NCBI RefSeq assembly: GCF_051014445.1
Contig: NC_135141.1
Coordinates: 28,047,422 to 28,111,421, forward strand
Length of the DNA stretch: 64,000 nucleotides
Source of the DNA: Colletes latitarsis
Taxonomy: Eukaryota > Arthropoda > Insecta > Hymenoptera > Colletidae
Direction of reading: 5' to 3'
Shown here: piece by piece, positions 43,701 through 58,700 of the stretch
Numbering within the stretch: position 1 is the first letter of the stretch
How the letters are laid out: every line of letters starts with the position of its first letter
Position numbers and translations under genes: made by a program
The notes under the pieces: generated by a model
Database searches by the model: none
What the model was told of the DNA's origin: nothing
Seen by the model: the letters and a program-made list of their open reading frames with translations, nothing else

Positions 43701-46700
43701 ATACAAACGTACAAGACATACGCAAGATACGAATTATTGTACTCTCAACAAAGTTCCCGTTTCCTTAATTCTATTAATAAAAATATGAATTTCCATACAG
43801 ATTCGCAGTCTAGCTATGACTTTCTCGCTATCGAAGAGGAAAAGAAAGCTTATTATTGTGATAGTCGTGTAGCAAATGACTGTAGTCAGCGGTAGGAAAC
43901 CACAGGCGTGCAACGAAGGGTGACTACCGTTAGTATCAAAAGGGTTAGGGGGGCAGTAATTGGGCCTCTAAATCCCGACATTATTCGGTCAGCTGGCAAT
44001 GATCGCCCAGTAATTCGGTCAAGCACGTTTTAAGGGGTGCAATATACCCCCTCATTCCCCCCAAACAAATTCATAAACAAAAATATAAATATTCCTTTCC
44101 TCAAATTAACCCACAAGTGGAATCTCAATCTCGACTGAATTATTTCACTTAATGTTGATTTTTACCAAATTGGTAAATGGAAATCAATTTCGACTGAATT
44201 ATTTCACTTAATGTTGATTTTTACCAAATTGGTAAATGGAAATCAATTTTCCTTTAAAGCAAAACATAATGTACACATGTACTAAAAAATTTTTAGTAAA
44301 TTTGTGGAGATCTCAATAATACACTTAAGGGGACCAGGTAGTCAGAATTTTTTTATAAGGATTTATTTAAAAAGAAAAAACGCTCGAGTAGCTTTTCATT
44401 GCTCAAACTTTCATAAATGAGTAAAATTACTTTGTTCCGACACCCCCGACTCCCTCGACATTCTCATCTCCCGAATCCTCACTTTTCACCGCAACGTCGC
44501 GAATCTTGACATTTAATTCCCGAATGGTACTACTTTCGAACAGAAACGTAAAAAAAATATCGATTTTCCGACTGCCTGGTTAAAAATATCAAAAACCTAC
44601 GGTCTCCGACGAACAAACAAACAATACAGTGCCGGTAGATTATTCAAGCGATGGTAAAATTTGCTCTTTTACCCTGTTCCTCTCCGTACAGTAGTTAACA
44701 TCATAGCTCGTCCCTCATTCCCCGCACTGTTTTATCAACGAGTCGACCTCCGGTGTTCCTCATCCCCGGCAATACTGGCCACGGGGGATAATCGGGCCAG
44801 AGGTATTCGAGACGCGTACAACGATGGTCGTTGGCGAAAAAAAAAGAAAAAAAAAAATGACCTGTTCACTCGAGCGTTTCGTTCCCCGGGGAACGGACGA
44901 TGTATCCCGGGTAACAACCGGTTTCGTTCCACGAAAAGAAACTCACGTCGAAATCTCCACTGGTTCTCCACAGCGCGAACGGGAGGGCGCCAGTGTCCAG
45001 CAAGCCGCCCCTGCCTCCTCAGCCACCCCGCGTCGGGGCGCTGAGCTCGAGACCGTCGACGGGCGCGTCGGCGGCGGCGGCGGCGTCTTCGTCGCGCCGA
45101 CGCGCGGCCACGGACCTTGGAAATCCGGCGGCCATCGAGATGGCGAAAGCCCGTGCGATGCAGGCCGCCCAGGAGCGCCCGGTCGGCCTGCTCGAGACCG
45201 ACCTCGACGAGGCCGTGCCGTCGACGACGACCACCGCCTCAGCGAACGCCGCCGCCGGCAAGAAGACCAGGAGCCTGCTCAATCTGAATCACACCTCGAC
45301 CACCCCGCGACTCAGGCCAGAGCACGCCCTCCACGTACCCCAGTCGCCCGTCGGCGCTTCGCACAGGAGCCCCCAAGACGACGGCGCCGCGTCCACCATC
45401 AATCAACGGCCACACAAATCCATGGAGTTCCTCCTCGACAAGGAGAACCTGCATTTCGTCAAGGTGAGTACCTTTATCCGCCCCGCGACTCTCTGGGAAA
45501 GGACCGCCTGCAACCGGGTCCATCGCGTCCCCAGAGACCCGACAGTCGCGATGGGGACACCCAGATCCCTCCCATGAAGACGGTTTCCAGTCGACCAGGG
45601 TTCGATCAGGCACTCGGCATATGGTGACCGCACCAGTTTCACCGTGGTTCGCGATTTTCTCCGAATTTTTCTGCGCCTGGAATGTTCAAGGGTGAATTTT
45701 TTATCGTTGAGGGCTGAAAATTTGCGTTTCGGTCACCCGTGGTTCGCAATTTTATTTCCGCGAATGTTTCTTTGCTTGGAATGTTCGAGGGTGATTGGGA
45801 GAATTTTCGTTTGAGACTCTTTTTAACGGTGGGGTCTGCGAGGGCTGAAAGTTTTGTATCTGACTGGGAAAGGAGTGTTCCTCCCCGGGTGCCTTTGGGA
45901 TGCATTTGGGTTGGGAGTATCGTGGCTTGAGGGACAGGAAATTAGAGTTTCGTTGGACTTTGATACGTCTCGGGAGGATAATTTTGATGTCGAGTGAAAA
46001 TCTCTTAAACTTCTAACTTACAGTAATATAGAATATTTATTTTACACACTAGGAGAAACAATGATCCCAATATCGTTCTAAATATCTTTTACTTTCATTA
46101 AGGGAATGTTTCATTAGACCCTCGCCCTTAACCCTTTGCACTCAGAGTCTTTAATATGAACAACTAGCAACACCAATTGCAATTTCGTAATGTGACTCCT
46201 GAAAATAAAGTACGAAAAATATATAAGTTTTTATGATTAAAATTTTATTCGAATATTTCCAAAATTCAGTTTATGTTACCAGAAATGAAACTCGAATCGA
46301 GCTACGTATTGTGTTTAGTAGAGTGCAAAGGGATAAAATACCAATAAAATACACACAGTCACCAGAAACATTTTAGAAAATAGAAGAAAAGAGTGCGAGC
46401 GTTAAATAATTGCAATAATACATATTCCCCTTTAATTTTCCAGTGATTGCTTAAAGCTGAGTTTGTTACTCGAACTATCGAGTGGTTTTTCGGGTGCGTT
46501 TGAACCGGACGTAACGAGTCTCGAGAGATGGAGAAAAAGAGTTTTTGTACTCGTCGCGATAGGGTTTCTTTGATCCACCCCAGGAGGATAATTTTGAATT
46601 AATTACAGTGTTTCTACCGATAGATCCGCGGTACAATTACGTTGACTACCTAATGCCGAGCGCATACACAGAAAATCTCGCTGCGCTCGCGTTTTAATCA

Positions 46701-49700
46701 CCATTGTTCTTATTAATTTATTTACGATTCGACTTTTAATTATGATCGAGAATCTCGAATCGTTCGTTGCTTCCTGGGGTGCATTCGGACGAGTATAATG
46801 CGTCTGGAGAAGAGTTTCATTCGGTAGATCTTGTCGCGAAATGAATCCTTTAATTCGTCTTCGAATATTTTTGAATTAATTATTGCATTTTATATAATTA
46901 CCACGGAACGTGTTTGTCTCTCTTTCGCTGCATCTTTGACTGATTATTCAAATATTCTTCCCGGTGTTTTATCGTCCACTTCGTTTTTTTATCTTCGATG
47001 ATAGTAGCTTTGTCAAAGGTCAGTTCCTCGAATTCTTCAGACAAATGGGACTACAAGTTTCCGTCGATGAGTCTTAGGAATCCCTTGATTAAATAGCACC
47101 GTGAGTTAAAAGTTTAATAATCACTGATCTAGATAAAGATTCGTTCCTATAATCTCTGATGGAATAGGTGGATTAGCTACTGCAAGGAACTATAATTTTC
47201 TCGAGTGATATCCACGATAAGAAATCCGTCTTTACGCTCCTAAATTGTGTTCTCACGATCGGTCGTTAGTTAAACAAGAACAGTCGTAATGATAGTGTCC
47301 GTGTGTAATATTGATCGTTCGATCTATATCTCTTCCGCGGCAACGATAACGATTTATCGATATACATAGCGATCGTCGCGACGTGTAATTTTTCACGCGT
47401 TATTTACGTCCACGTCGCTAATCGCGCGTCGGGAGAATTGTCAATTTAATTATGCTCGAATAATGAACGCTCTGTTAACAGTACCTCGCGACGCATCGCG
47501 TTGAAGCGCTCTCGAGGAGAGTATTATTATTAAAAACGGTATCGATAAATTCCTGCTATGCCATACGATTCGAGATAACGTATCGAAGAACGTGATAATG
47601 ATTTTCGTCAGCTGCCTTTGAAACGTGCGTAAGTCTGCATAGTCGTTCCATAAATATAATGATCCTATACAGAGTGTTCCGCCAAACCTGGGAAAAATTT
47701 TAATGGGACATTCTGGAGGCCAAAATAAGACAAAAATCTTCGTTAAATAGTTATTCGTTAAAAATTCGAGTGAAATTTTTCGACAAAATTAAAAAATTTC
47801 AAATCGTTTCGAAAACATTTTCTCCGATTGCAGGGGTCATTTACAATCATTTTTGGTCGATAGACATACCCCCGAAATCCTACCCATTTTCGAGAAAAAA
47901 ATTCGAGAAGGTGTGAAATTTTTCGACGGAAAAGAAAAATTTCAAATCGTTTTGAAAAAATTATTTTCGATTGCAGGGGTCGATTATAATTATTTTTGGT
48001 CGATAGACATACCCCCGAAATCCTACCCATTTTCGAGAAAAAAATTCGAGAAGGTGGACAAATTGCTGTTCTACAGCCGCAACTTCGAACGTTAATAACT
48101 TTTTAACGAAGCCTCCATCAACAAATTAATATTCTTGATTTTCGTCTTATTTTGGCCTCTAGAATCTCCCATTAAAATATTTCCCAGGGATGACCGAATA
48201 TCCTGTATATTCAATACTTATAGAATATAATTTTCAACCGAGTTTCGTGTTTCTTTCGTTCAATGTTTGAACGGGTCGAAACTGACCCAAACTGAGCGAT
48301 TCCCCTGCAAATTATAAATCCGCCACTGTTTTCCACGTCAAATAAATCGATTATAGAGACACGCGATTTCCACGAACGTTTCGTCGTTTTACAGATATCA
48401 ATTGTTTTCAACTGGACGTTTGTTTATCTACGGACTATCGATCTACGAGCAAACAGGTTTATATTTGTCGTGTCGCGGGTCTCGTGCGTTCAAATTCGCC
48501 GACTGCTCGTTAATTCGAATTTCACCGGCGGAATTTATGGCGAGTCTATTGCGATTCCGACGAAAACGCAATGCTGTGTCGCTGCCACGTTTAGCGGGCA
48601 TTAATAGCGGAATAAATTATAAAGGATTCAGGGGGAAGCCGAATGAGGTCTTCATCGACGATACAGTATCCGATCGAACGTGTTGCTTTTCAGGTTTCTT
48701 TCATTCTTCCGTTTCGATGACGTTCGTGTTTCGATGGTGGGTCGTACAAAGGGCGATTGTTCGGTGTTAAAATAAGACCGTTAAGGTCAGGCAATTTTGA
48801 AAGATAAAATGCAACGGGGGGAAGTCACTTTGGAAACATTTGGTTCCTTTTAACGCGATCAATCGGGCAGCTTCGCTTCAGCGACAGGGATGTGTGAAAT
48901 ATATTTTCGTTTCCTCCAGTATGTCGAATCGAGATCGATAGAAACCAGATATGGAGAAAACTGCATTCGAATAAGAGATAATCGATACGGACCAACTTAC
49001 TAATTTATCACGATTGAATTCGTATTTCGTTGTGAATTATTTTATTCTATTTTTCGGGTGTTTATATTTTCTTGCAATTTTTTTTTAATTTCTTCCATAT
49101 CTTTCGTAGATTTGCATCTTTTGGGCGCATCCACACACAAACACGGGTCGTTTTAATTCACACACACGCTGTGCAACGGGCGGTAGAAATCAATTTTAGT
49201 TTCTTGCGGCCGCCACCGCAATGGAAATTGTATTTTATACGATTTCCATTCACGGCGACTTTAATTGACAGGGTCCGTTAAACCGCGCGATCGGTGTGAA
49301 ACGGTCGCGGAATGGTCCTGAAATTAAATCAGTGGAACTCGTGCACGAGAGCACGTAGTGAAATAAATCACAGAAACGCGTTGACTAATTTTCCATTGGT
49401 AACTTTGTCAGGGTTTTTATTAATTTAACTCGTGAACCCACTCCGTATTCGTACAGTATTACAACTTGTTACTCCTGTTTACAAAGTAGTGTTTTTTTAT
49501 CAACTATAAACCGATAGAGAAGTATTTATTAATAATATAAACACCATACGTGTTTTTTTATCTCCAAGCGGTAACCCATCCCGAACTCGACCGCGCCCAA
49601 TGCAGCTGCACTTCTCGATCAGACGTGAATCAATCCTTCCAACGTGCCACCACTGCTGCTCGGTATTATTTTTAATTTATTCGTACTCGAACCCTTAAAT

Positions 49701-52700
49701 ATCTGCCATGTATAAAAAAGTAGACACACACCTGTCTCAAGAGCAACTTATTTCTCATTTACCATCATCTAATATGGCGTACGGACGCGAGTGGGAGTAA
49801 CTGTATATTGTACAGACGAAACACGTGAAAATAAAATTGTCCAATGTTCGTGTGATGTAATTAAACGTACGAGGTGATCACACGACGAACTGATTGCATA
49901 ATTGAAATTGGTATAAAGTTCAGAAAGTGTCCCGCGCGTAACGGTATGCGAGATCGAACTCGATTATTCTTATGACACTTCTAATTTTAATTTCAACCTA
50001 CTAAACATTTTAATTTTAACCTCCATCCCCATTTCCCAACAGTTATGTAAGTATAACAATCGTGTGCTCGCGTACAGCGCGTTAATTAGTGCAAGATCCT
50101 CGATTATAAAGTATTCGAAGTTGGAATTTAGATTTTTTTTGCGTCTTAGTGTGCGTTCAAGCTAGGTCTGACTACGAACGAGTACGCTTCTACTCATGTT
50201 TAAAAGAAAACGTAACCCTGTATTCAGCGAGAATCCATGAATCTCTAATTAAAAGTGTTACGTATTTTCAATGGCAAGATCGGCATTTCCAACAATATCG
50301 TTATCAATAAAATGGAGGCGTTAAATACTTAAGGGCTTGAAATTGAAACGTATCTGATCGGATTAAAACGAATAATGCTCGCAATATAAAACGATTAAAC
50401 AAAGATAAAAATATTCCGTGTTGATTGTTGAGTTCAATCTTCGGGATATTAAAAGTAAAAGAGTATAAAATAACGTTAAAATCCAATTACGTATCTTGTA
50501 AATTAACAGCTGTACGTTTCATTTGCGCGACACGGTATCTATAATAATTCAGAATAATATTTCGGAATTCGTCGTCCACCCAACGAAGTTCCCTTCATTT
50601 CTACAGTTATTAAAACGTTTGAATTAACACTAATAAAATGTTATTGTCGACGATTTAATAATGAAAGATTTGGGATTTGTTTAATAACAACAGATTTTAC
50701 AACTACGATACTGTGAACTTTCTATAGAAAAGATATTCCGCGGTGCACGGCTAATTAAGCGCGCCAAATTCAAAGCAACTTTTGTTTGCTCCCTTCCGTA
50801 ACGATAATAACGCGAAATAGATTTGTACTTGGATCGTCGTAACTCGACAACGTTAAATCTGTCGCTCGTTTTCGACAATGTCGGGGGAAAGCATTGTTTG
50901 TTTTAAAAAAAAAAGATCCTTCTACGCTCGTACGGGGGTCGCGTTATATAAAACGCGTTCGTTACGTGGGCATTTTTCCCGCCTGGTCGCCATATTGTAT
51001 TCGGTCGAGCGATGTCCTGCAAAGAGACACGATATCCAACGCGACAAGGTCGACGATACGTAAGCCCCGCCGCTTGTATAATTTATCGTTCGCGCGGGAA
51101 CTTTTGAATCGCGAGACAAACAACGCATTTGCATTTTACATGCGCCCAGCGACGCGGTTTGCGCAGAATTTCACGACTCGAATCTCTGTTTTTATCAGTC
51201 GCTTTCCTTGTAAGAATGTTAGACACCGCCATTTTGTACGCAGGCACACCTGGCCTGCTACAGCGGCCATTTTGTTCTACGATCTCCTCCCACGCTTTGG
51301 GGCAATTTAAACATCTCTTTACACCAATAAACGGAATTGTTTTTAGATTTTACAAATAGTTTGTTAACGATATACAGGGTGTTTGGACAACCCTGGAAAA
51401 AATTTTAATGAGGGATTCTAGAGGCGAAAATAAGACAAAAATCAAGAATACCAATTTGTTGATGGAGGCTTCGTTAAAAAGTTATTAACGTTCGAAGTTG
51501 CGGCTGTAGAACGGCAATTTGTCCACCTTCTCGAATTTTTTTCTCGAAAGTGCGTAGGAATTCGGGTGTATGCCTATTCACCAAAAATGATTGTAACTGA
51601 CCGCCGCAACCGAAAATAATTTTTCCAGAACGATTTGAAATTTTTTAATTTAATTGTTAATAACTATTTAACAAAGCCTCTGTCAAGAAATTGATATTCT
51701 TGATTTTCGTCTTATTTCGGCCTCTAGAATCTCCCGTTAAAATTTTTCCCAGGTCTGACCGAACACAGTGTATGCAATCTTTTCCCAGTACACTCATTGT
51801 TTATGCAGAAATATTAACTAGTGATATAAATAGAAGCTAACGTACGAAATTATTGTTAAAGTATATGTAAGATGGCGCAATTTCTACGACCATCGCTGTA
51901 TTCTGTTTCACCGTACAAGTTCCCTCCATATAAGCGTGAACATTTTTCCGATGTACCCTCGTACGGAGAAAGCAGGACGCTTGTTGGTCGGCTCGTATCA
52001 AAGACTACGACCTCTTCCCTTCGGGTTTCGTTGTCGACGACGCTCTTAAATTCATGTCTCCGTCTCGCTAGTTCGCGCTACAACGGTTTTACTATAGTCG
52101 ATCCGGTTGTGTGGATAGCAAAATAGGGAACAGCCCTCGAGGGCTATCCTGGTGTACGCACCGTTGGATCTAGGTGACTACTACGTGCAAGGATGATTTA
52201 GTCGAACGATGTACGGGGCGAGCCAATAATAGCCACCGCGGATCTCCTTATTTAAAAAGACAAAAGAAGCCTGGGCCTCGATCCACATATTCATCGACTT
52301 GAATATCACATTCTGCGCGCGAACCTTTTTTCGACCAGAATACGATCACCTTCGAATAAAAAAATATTTACAATTGCACGAGGACAAAAAATGTACGAGA
52401 AAATATACGCCACGAATTGATAAAATAAATCAACGCGAAGTACCGTTGATGTTCGAAAATAAATATCGAGTAATTATTAACGCATAAAAGCTCGTGCGAA
52501 GGTAAACTGCGTTGGTCGTGAAATAAAAATTGTTTGTAAATCGCTTATCGTTTAAAATTTCCTTTTAGCGCCATCGTACGAAACATGGCGAACGTGATTC
52601 GCTTACGATAAACGGATCGTTGCTTTATGGAGTAATTATAATAACCGGAAAGCCGCGATCGATTCGCGGTTTAAACGACGGCAATTTTAGTTGTTCGTCG

Positions 52701-55700
52701 TTGTCGAGGCTCGATCCGAAGTAAGCATTCGACGGAGCGAAGAATTGCGATGCACGCCCGATATATAGGTTAGAACACGACAATAAACATCGGGGATCGT
52801 GAAAGTTTCCGTTCTTGGACGATAAGAGAAATTCCAGTCGGCCGTTATCGTTCGATATCCCTATGAAATTCACCGCGAAGCGTCGGTAGGCGCGTGTAAA
52901 ATGCAAATGTGTCGTGTGTCCGCGTTTATCGGGGGCTTTTACCTTCCAGGCACGCGAGAACACAGTTTTTTTCGTAGACTCTGTTAATTTAAAAAAAAAA
53001 AAACAGCAAAACTGACATTTTTCGCTTTACGAACACGCGAGAAAGAACTTCGTAACGAAATAAATAAATACGAAAATCATCGAGCAGGGAAATATACGTG
53101 AAATACACTGGGAAAAATTTTAATGGAGGATTCTAGAGGCCAAAATAAGACGGAAATCAAGAATACCAATTTCTCGATGGAGGCTTCGTTAAAAAGTTAT
53201 TAACGTTCAAAGTTGCGGCTGTAGAACTGCAATTTGTCCACCTTCTCGAATTTTTTTCTCGAAAGTGGGTAGGAATTCGAGGGTATGTCTATCGATCAAA
53301 AATGATTGTAATTAACCACTTCAACTAAAAATAATTTTTTTAGAACGATTTGAAATTTTTTAATTTTGTCGAAAAATTTCACACCTTCTCGAATTTTTTT
53401 CTCGAAAAGGCGTAGGATTTCGGGGGTATGTGTATTCACCAAAAATTATTGTAATTGACCCCCGCAATCGAAAATAATTTTTCCAGAACGATTTGAAATT
53501 TTTGAATTGTTAATAACTTTTTAACGAAGCCTCCATCGATAAATTGATATTCTTAATTTTCGTTTTATTTTGACCTCTAGAATCCTCCATTAAAATTTTT
53601 CCCACGTGTGGCTGAACACCCTGTATAACCAATGCAATGGTGCGTGTGAATTTTTTGTTTTAGTAATAGTTTTTGAGGATTCTTAGTATCGGGCGTGGAT
53701 ATATTTTTTGGTGCAGCCTGTACATAGCGAGGCATCAGGCTCTATTATGTTCGTAAAGGATCGTTGCTATCGATCGATGATGCCGTCGATGTAATTACCG
53801 CGACGACTTCTCGACACTCTCTCGGTCTCGATTCGCTCGTCTCGTTGGCGTCGTTAAGGTCTGTTGCGTTTAACAAGACCGATCGTCTGGATTCGATTTT
53901 CTATTTTATCGAACGTCCTCGCCCCGACGAACGTTATTTTCGTATCACGATTCTGGATAGGGTGGTCCTGTGTACAGCGATCGATTAAAATACAGTTTCC
54001 AAGAGGCGAAACGTAGAAGGCGACATAACGCGAGAACAGGCCCAAGGGCACGAGATAAGATATTGCTTCGAAGTATTTAATTATTTGGAGCAGAGAATTG
54101 ATTAATGAATGGATTCGATCCAACTCTATTTTTGTAGCGAGTACCATTATCGTATCTTACGATATCCCACGTCGATCCAATTACAAAGATCTAAATTTCT
54201 TTCTTCTCGTGCCATTTCAACAATTTTCACAAAAGGGCCACAAAAAGCTCATTCTTTTCAATCACTCGTCCACTTTAATAAGGAATTTAATAATTATTAC
54301 GTGCATGAAAAGGATATTCTCAATTTAATGCTAGGCATTTACGCGATACTCGAGTAGCCGTTTCTTGCAAATTAAAATAACTGCGACTCGTTTAAAGTTG
54401 TATCATCGAATAGTCGTGAAAGTGAAACCGAACGACTCGGAATAGTTTTCATAATGGTATCGCCTGGAGAGATATCGGAGTGTAATGAGTTGTGAAATAT
54501 CGCGTCGCGTGTTATTTTTATCTGGAATTTTTCGTGATCGTTCGTCGAATCGATTATGATTTAGCGAAGTGTGAGGGGAAAGGTGGCTTTAATAAGGGTC
54601 GATAGTTATTCGGTCATGCTTCATGGGATAGCACGCCGGATGACGAGCACGCATCGTGGGAGCAACCAGAGTCGATCATTTGAATCATGGGGCTCCTGAA
54701 TGATCGGGCAAGTGACGAGAATCGTTGGCCTTTGAAACCTTCTTTATGTACCGGTACGTCTCGCACCCTTCCAAGGTTTTTATCCCCTTTTGTTTATTAC
54801 GGATGAAATATTGGACGCGTCGGAATAAAGGCTACCGTGTTATTTTGCAATTTTGTTTCAAAAAGTCTGTCAAAGTGAACAACGAATAATCGGTGGTAAT
54901 TGTTGCCGATTCGGTGCAGCTGCCTGCACTACCGACCGTCTCGCGATAAAAACAAAAGACATAATAATTAAATAATCACAGAATAATTCGAGTACAATTT
55001 CAGGTCTATCGCGTCTACTTAAATACCTTTGTCACGCGTCCCTTTCGTCCTGTCGCGGCGCTGAACTCGACAGATCGAAAATTAGGCTTGCGCGCGCACG
55101 TTGCGCGCGACGAAGAAAGGAAGCACTTTCATTTCGAATTCATCACTCGGAGTGGAGTCTCTCATTTACTTCGGAATCCCTTTCACTCGTCTCGATTTAC
55201 GTTCTCCCCCGCGGAGAACGCTCTATCGTGCCACGCGTCCGCGCGCGAACGGATCGCGAGCAAATGATCTTTCACATTCGTACGTCCACGCGGGACATTT
55301 GTTCTAATTAGCACGTCGAACAATTTCAATTTGCCCGTTCGATCGTTGCGCCGCGCGATTAGCTCCGGGCGTGCTCCCCCCGTAGCCTTTCGCAACTTTC
55401 GCGGAACGGTTCGACGTGCACGGTTCATAATTACGATTTTTCGCCTTTGTCTCTCTGTCCGCCTTTTCTCTCCTTTGTCCCCCCGATGCTCGGTAATTGC
55501 ACGCGCGGAAAAATACGACAAAAACACGAGATGACGGTCGATTCGAATTTTTGAAGTACAGAGGGTGAATCGATTGGGCTACGTCTCGAATTAGGGTAGA
55601 ATTAGGACAAAATTATAGAGGCAAATGTAATGTCTATTTTCCTGTGACTTTATTTTTATTCGTAAGCGTCTAAAAAACGCTTTTAAATGAACCGATTCAC

Positions 55701-58700
55701 TTCGAGAAAGTGTGAAATTTGTCGACAAAATTAAAAAATTTCAAATCGTTCTAAAAAAATTGTTTTTAGTTGAAGGGGTTAATTACAGTCATTTTTGGTC
55801 GATACACATATCCTCGAAATTCTACCCACTTTCGAGAAAAAAATTCGAGAAGGTTTGAAATTTTTCGACAAAATTGAAAAATTTGAAATCGTTCTAAAAA
55901 AATTATTTTTAGTTGCAGAGGTCAATTATAATCACTTTTGATGAATAGGCATACCCTCGAAATCCTACGCATTTTCGAGAAAAAATTCCTAAACGAAAAT
56001 ATACTTTTAGGCCAGAAATGCTTCCCATAAAATACAAATCTTTAAAATACCATAACTCCTGAACGGATTGGACGATTTTAATGTTTAAAAAAGCAAACAA
56101 CGCGTATTTTGATGCAGAATATATAGAAATTCCAACAATATCTGAAAAAATGTTCCCTAACCCCGTAAAATGGGAAAAACTCCATGGAAATGGTCCAATT
56201 TTCAAACAGCCATAACTCCTCCAATAGTGAATATATTTCAATGAAACTTTTTTCTGAAGTAGAGCTCATGTATACCTACAAAAAAGTATTACATAATTTT
56301 TTTGTAGGGTGTCAAACAAAATTATTAAAAATCAAGAACGCAATTCTAAGAAAAATCGACAGGGGGTAGGTGCCTAAATTTTTCGGTGAAAAAGAAAATT
56401 TCAAATCGTTCTAAAAAAAATATTGTTAGTTGCAGGGGTTAATTGTAATCATTTTTGGTCAATAGACATACCCTCGAAATCCCACCCATTTTCAAGGAAA
56501 AAATTCGAGAAGGTGTGAAATTTTTCGACAAAATTAAAAAATTTCAAATCATATTAAAAAAATTATAGTTAGTTACAGGGGGCAATTACAATCACTTTTG
56601 GTCATTAGACATACCCTCGAAATCCTACCCATTTTCTAGAAAAAAATTCGAGAAGGTGGACAAATTGCAGTTCTACAGCCGCAACTTTGAACGTTAATAA
56701 CTTTTTAACAAAGCCTCCATCAACAAATTGGCATTCCTGATTTTCGTCTTATTTTGGCCTCTAGAATCTCCTATTAAAATTTTTCCTAGGTATGACACCC
56801 TGTATACTTTCCCGTCATTTTTGATATTCGATATTGTCAACGATGACCATATCGCGTGATCGTAACAAGATCAGGACAATTTTATAAAGAAAATTGACTC
56901 GAAAAATGGAGGCAGCATCGACGAACGACGGGCGTTTTTAGTTCATCGTCGTTCCCGTCGATCGATGGTCGGTGGAACGCCATAAACAGAGCGAAAGGAA
57001 ATTATCATTCTACCATAAGGCTTCACAGCAACGTGGTCGAAGGTACTACTGGCGCATACAGTTTCAACGTCGTTTATAATTACACCGACGCTTACTCGCG
57101 TCCTCGATTTTAATTTCGTCGGTTCCGTTCGACACGCCACATTCGAAAGTGCGAAAAACTTGGAACAGTCGGACGATCTCGTGCAGCCTTGTTATTCTTT
57201 GATAGCGTGTAACGCTGTCTCGCCAATTTGACTCGTTTTATTGGCCCCCGGTGGTTGAATTAAGAGACCGGGCGATAGGAAATATGGTTCGAGCGCTAAA
57301 AAGTGTTTCACTGCTTCCTGTTTTGCAGCGTAACCAGGTCGTTCGTGTAATGGGAGTTCGCCCAATTCTCCCCACGAGCTATGATATGTTTTAAGAATCT
57401 GAAAATTCATTTATACGTTGCTCGTGTTTATCGAAATGATGAATGTAAGATAATTTTTCGTCGAGTGTCTTTATCATTATGCAGAACTTGTATGGTAATT
57501 GTGATAAAATTTCTGTGGAATGAAAAAAAGTTTTCAACCGAAAGTTTCAACAGCTTTCGGGTCCCATTTACTTTAGTCGTAAAAGCAATGGAAAATGGGG
57601 ATACGCGGGTTAATAGTTTGCGCACTCGGCCGTCCCCCACCCACTCTGGAAGTCACTATAATGTTTCATGTTACTCCGGTAGCCTCGGTAATGTGCCGAG
57701 CAAGCTACTGTGCGCCCGCGCTCCGAGCAACTTGGCGAGACGCTTCCGCGAAACGTTCATGAATAAACAATAGCAGAAACTGTTCTTTCACGGTACTGCC
57801 GGCGCAAATACTTGCGTGTCTTCTTCAGTCAGAACTGCTACTGACGATCCAACGGGAACATCGAACGAAACCACTGAAAAGGGTTGCGTTTCTCCATCCA
57901 GGGGGGATGGGACTTTTTCTAATCATTCGCACCGGGAAACGTCTAAGTATAGTGTAAGCTAGGTCTCCCTGGTGACCAGGGCTTCAATCTTACGTAAAGG
58001 GCGAAAACACCCCTACAGCATATTACGTTTCGGGGTTAAAATGAAAGACGACAATGTGATTAGGCTCAAAATTGATTTGCAGAAAATTCCAGATTTTTAG
58101 ATAGAGTCAGGTTATGTCTGGAAGATCAGTTAAGAGTATGCGTACCGAAGGTAACTTTTCCACTTTAATTTTCATTTATAACAAAGAAAATGGCGTCTAA
58201 CTCGAGAACCAATTCAAACGAATTTAACAAAATTTCACGTACACGTTCTCGATAACATTCCCTGTCGTTTGACGTGATACGAATATACTGCAGTTTTTGT
58301 TGCACGCGAGTAGTCGTGCTGCCAAGACGTCGAGTCCCTTCATCCTCGACTCGAAACGAAATTAAACATTCAAGACAGTTCCAGTTGTACGGTTACGCCA
58401 TTCACTGTCCGTTTCAACCCCCTGTTCTCCGGTCGTGGCACCCCTGCCTTACTTTCGTACGACTTGCACATGTAGGCGACCGAACCAGGTCCAGGCATTA
58501 ATTTCTGTTCTATATTCCCCCTCTTTCCCTTGGAGGCGCCCCCTTCCGGGCCTTGGCGCGCCGCCAAATTCTCGTCCGTCTCGTTTTCGCGATCGTCCGT
58601 TACCCTCTTTTCGTCTCCCACTTCGCTGCCCACTCGATTCCACCCTTTTCCTCGGGATTACGTAAGGTACCAAGCCCCGATCGAAGCCAGGAAGAGAAAA

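Larger units (their letters stand above)
30035..44973. other. Intron 4 of the large gene
   Basis: Fifteen kilobases without a convincing exon. It contains repeat copies F, G, H and I, a TTAA-flanked MITE (42864-43566), a 59-bp tandem duplication (44131-44248) and a second possible TTAA element (44329-44579). GC-richer patches at 31.8-32.1, 36.4-36.7, 40.1-40.4 and 41.4-42.1 kb carry open frames that lack splice context or recognisable domains. Confidence 0.55.

Noticed and set aside
44824..45627. 267-codon + frame over exon 5
   Set aside because: It crosses both splice sites, is dominated by Arg/Pro from GC-rich DNA, and does not fit the phase of exon 4. The other frame does.
50036..50050. 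Four-base microexon between CAACAG and GTAAGT at about 50041-50044
   Set aside because: Splice-site matches are good, but a 4-nt exon would shift the frame between exons 5 and 6 and nothing else supports it.
57381..57773. 130-codon + frame
   Set aside because: A short stretch (SPTHSGSHYNVSCYSGS) looks mildly coding, but no acceptor or donor fits the phase needed between exons 5 and 6.
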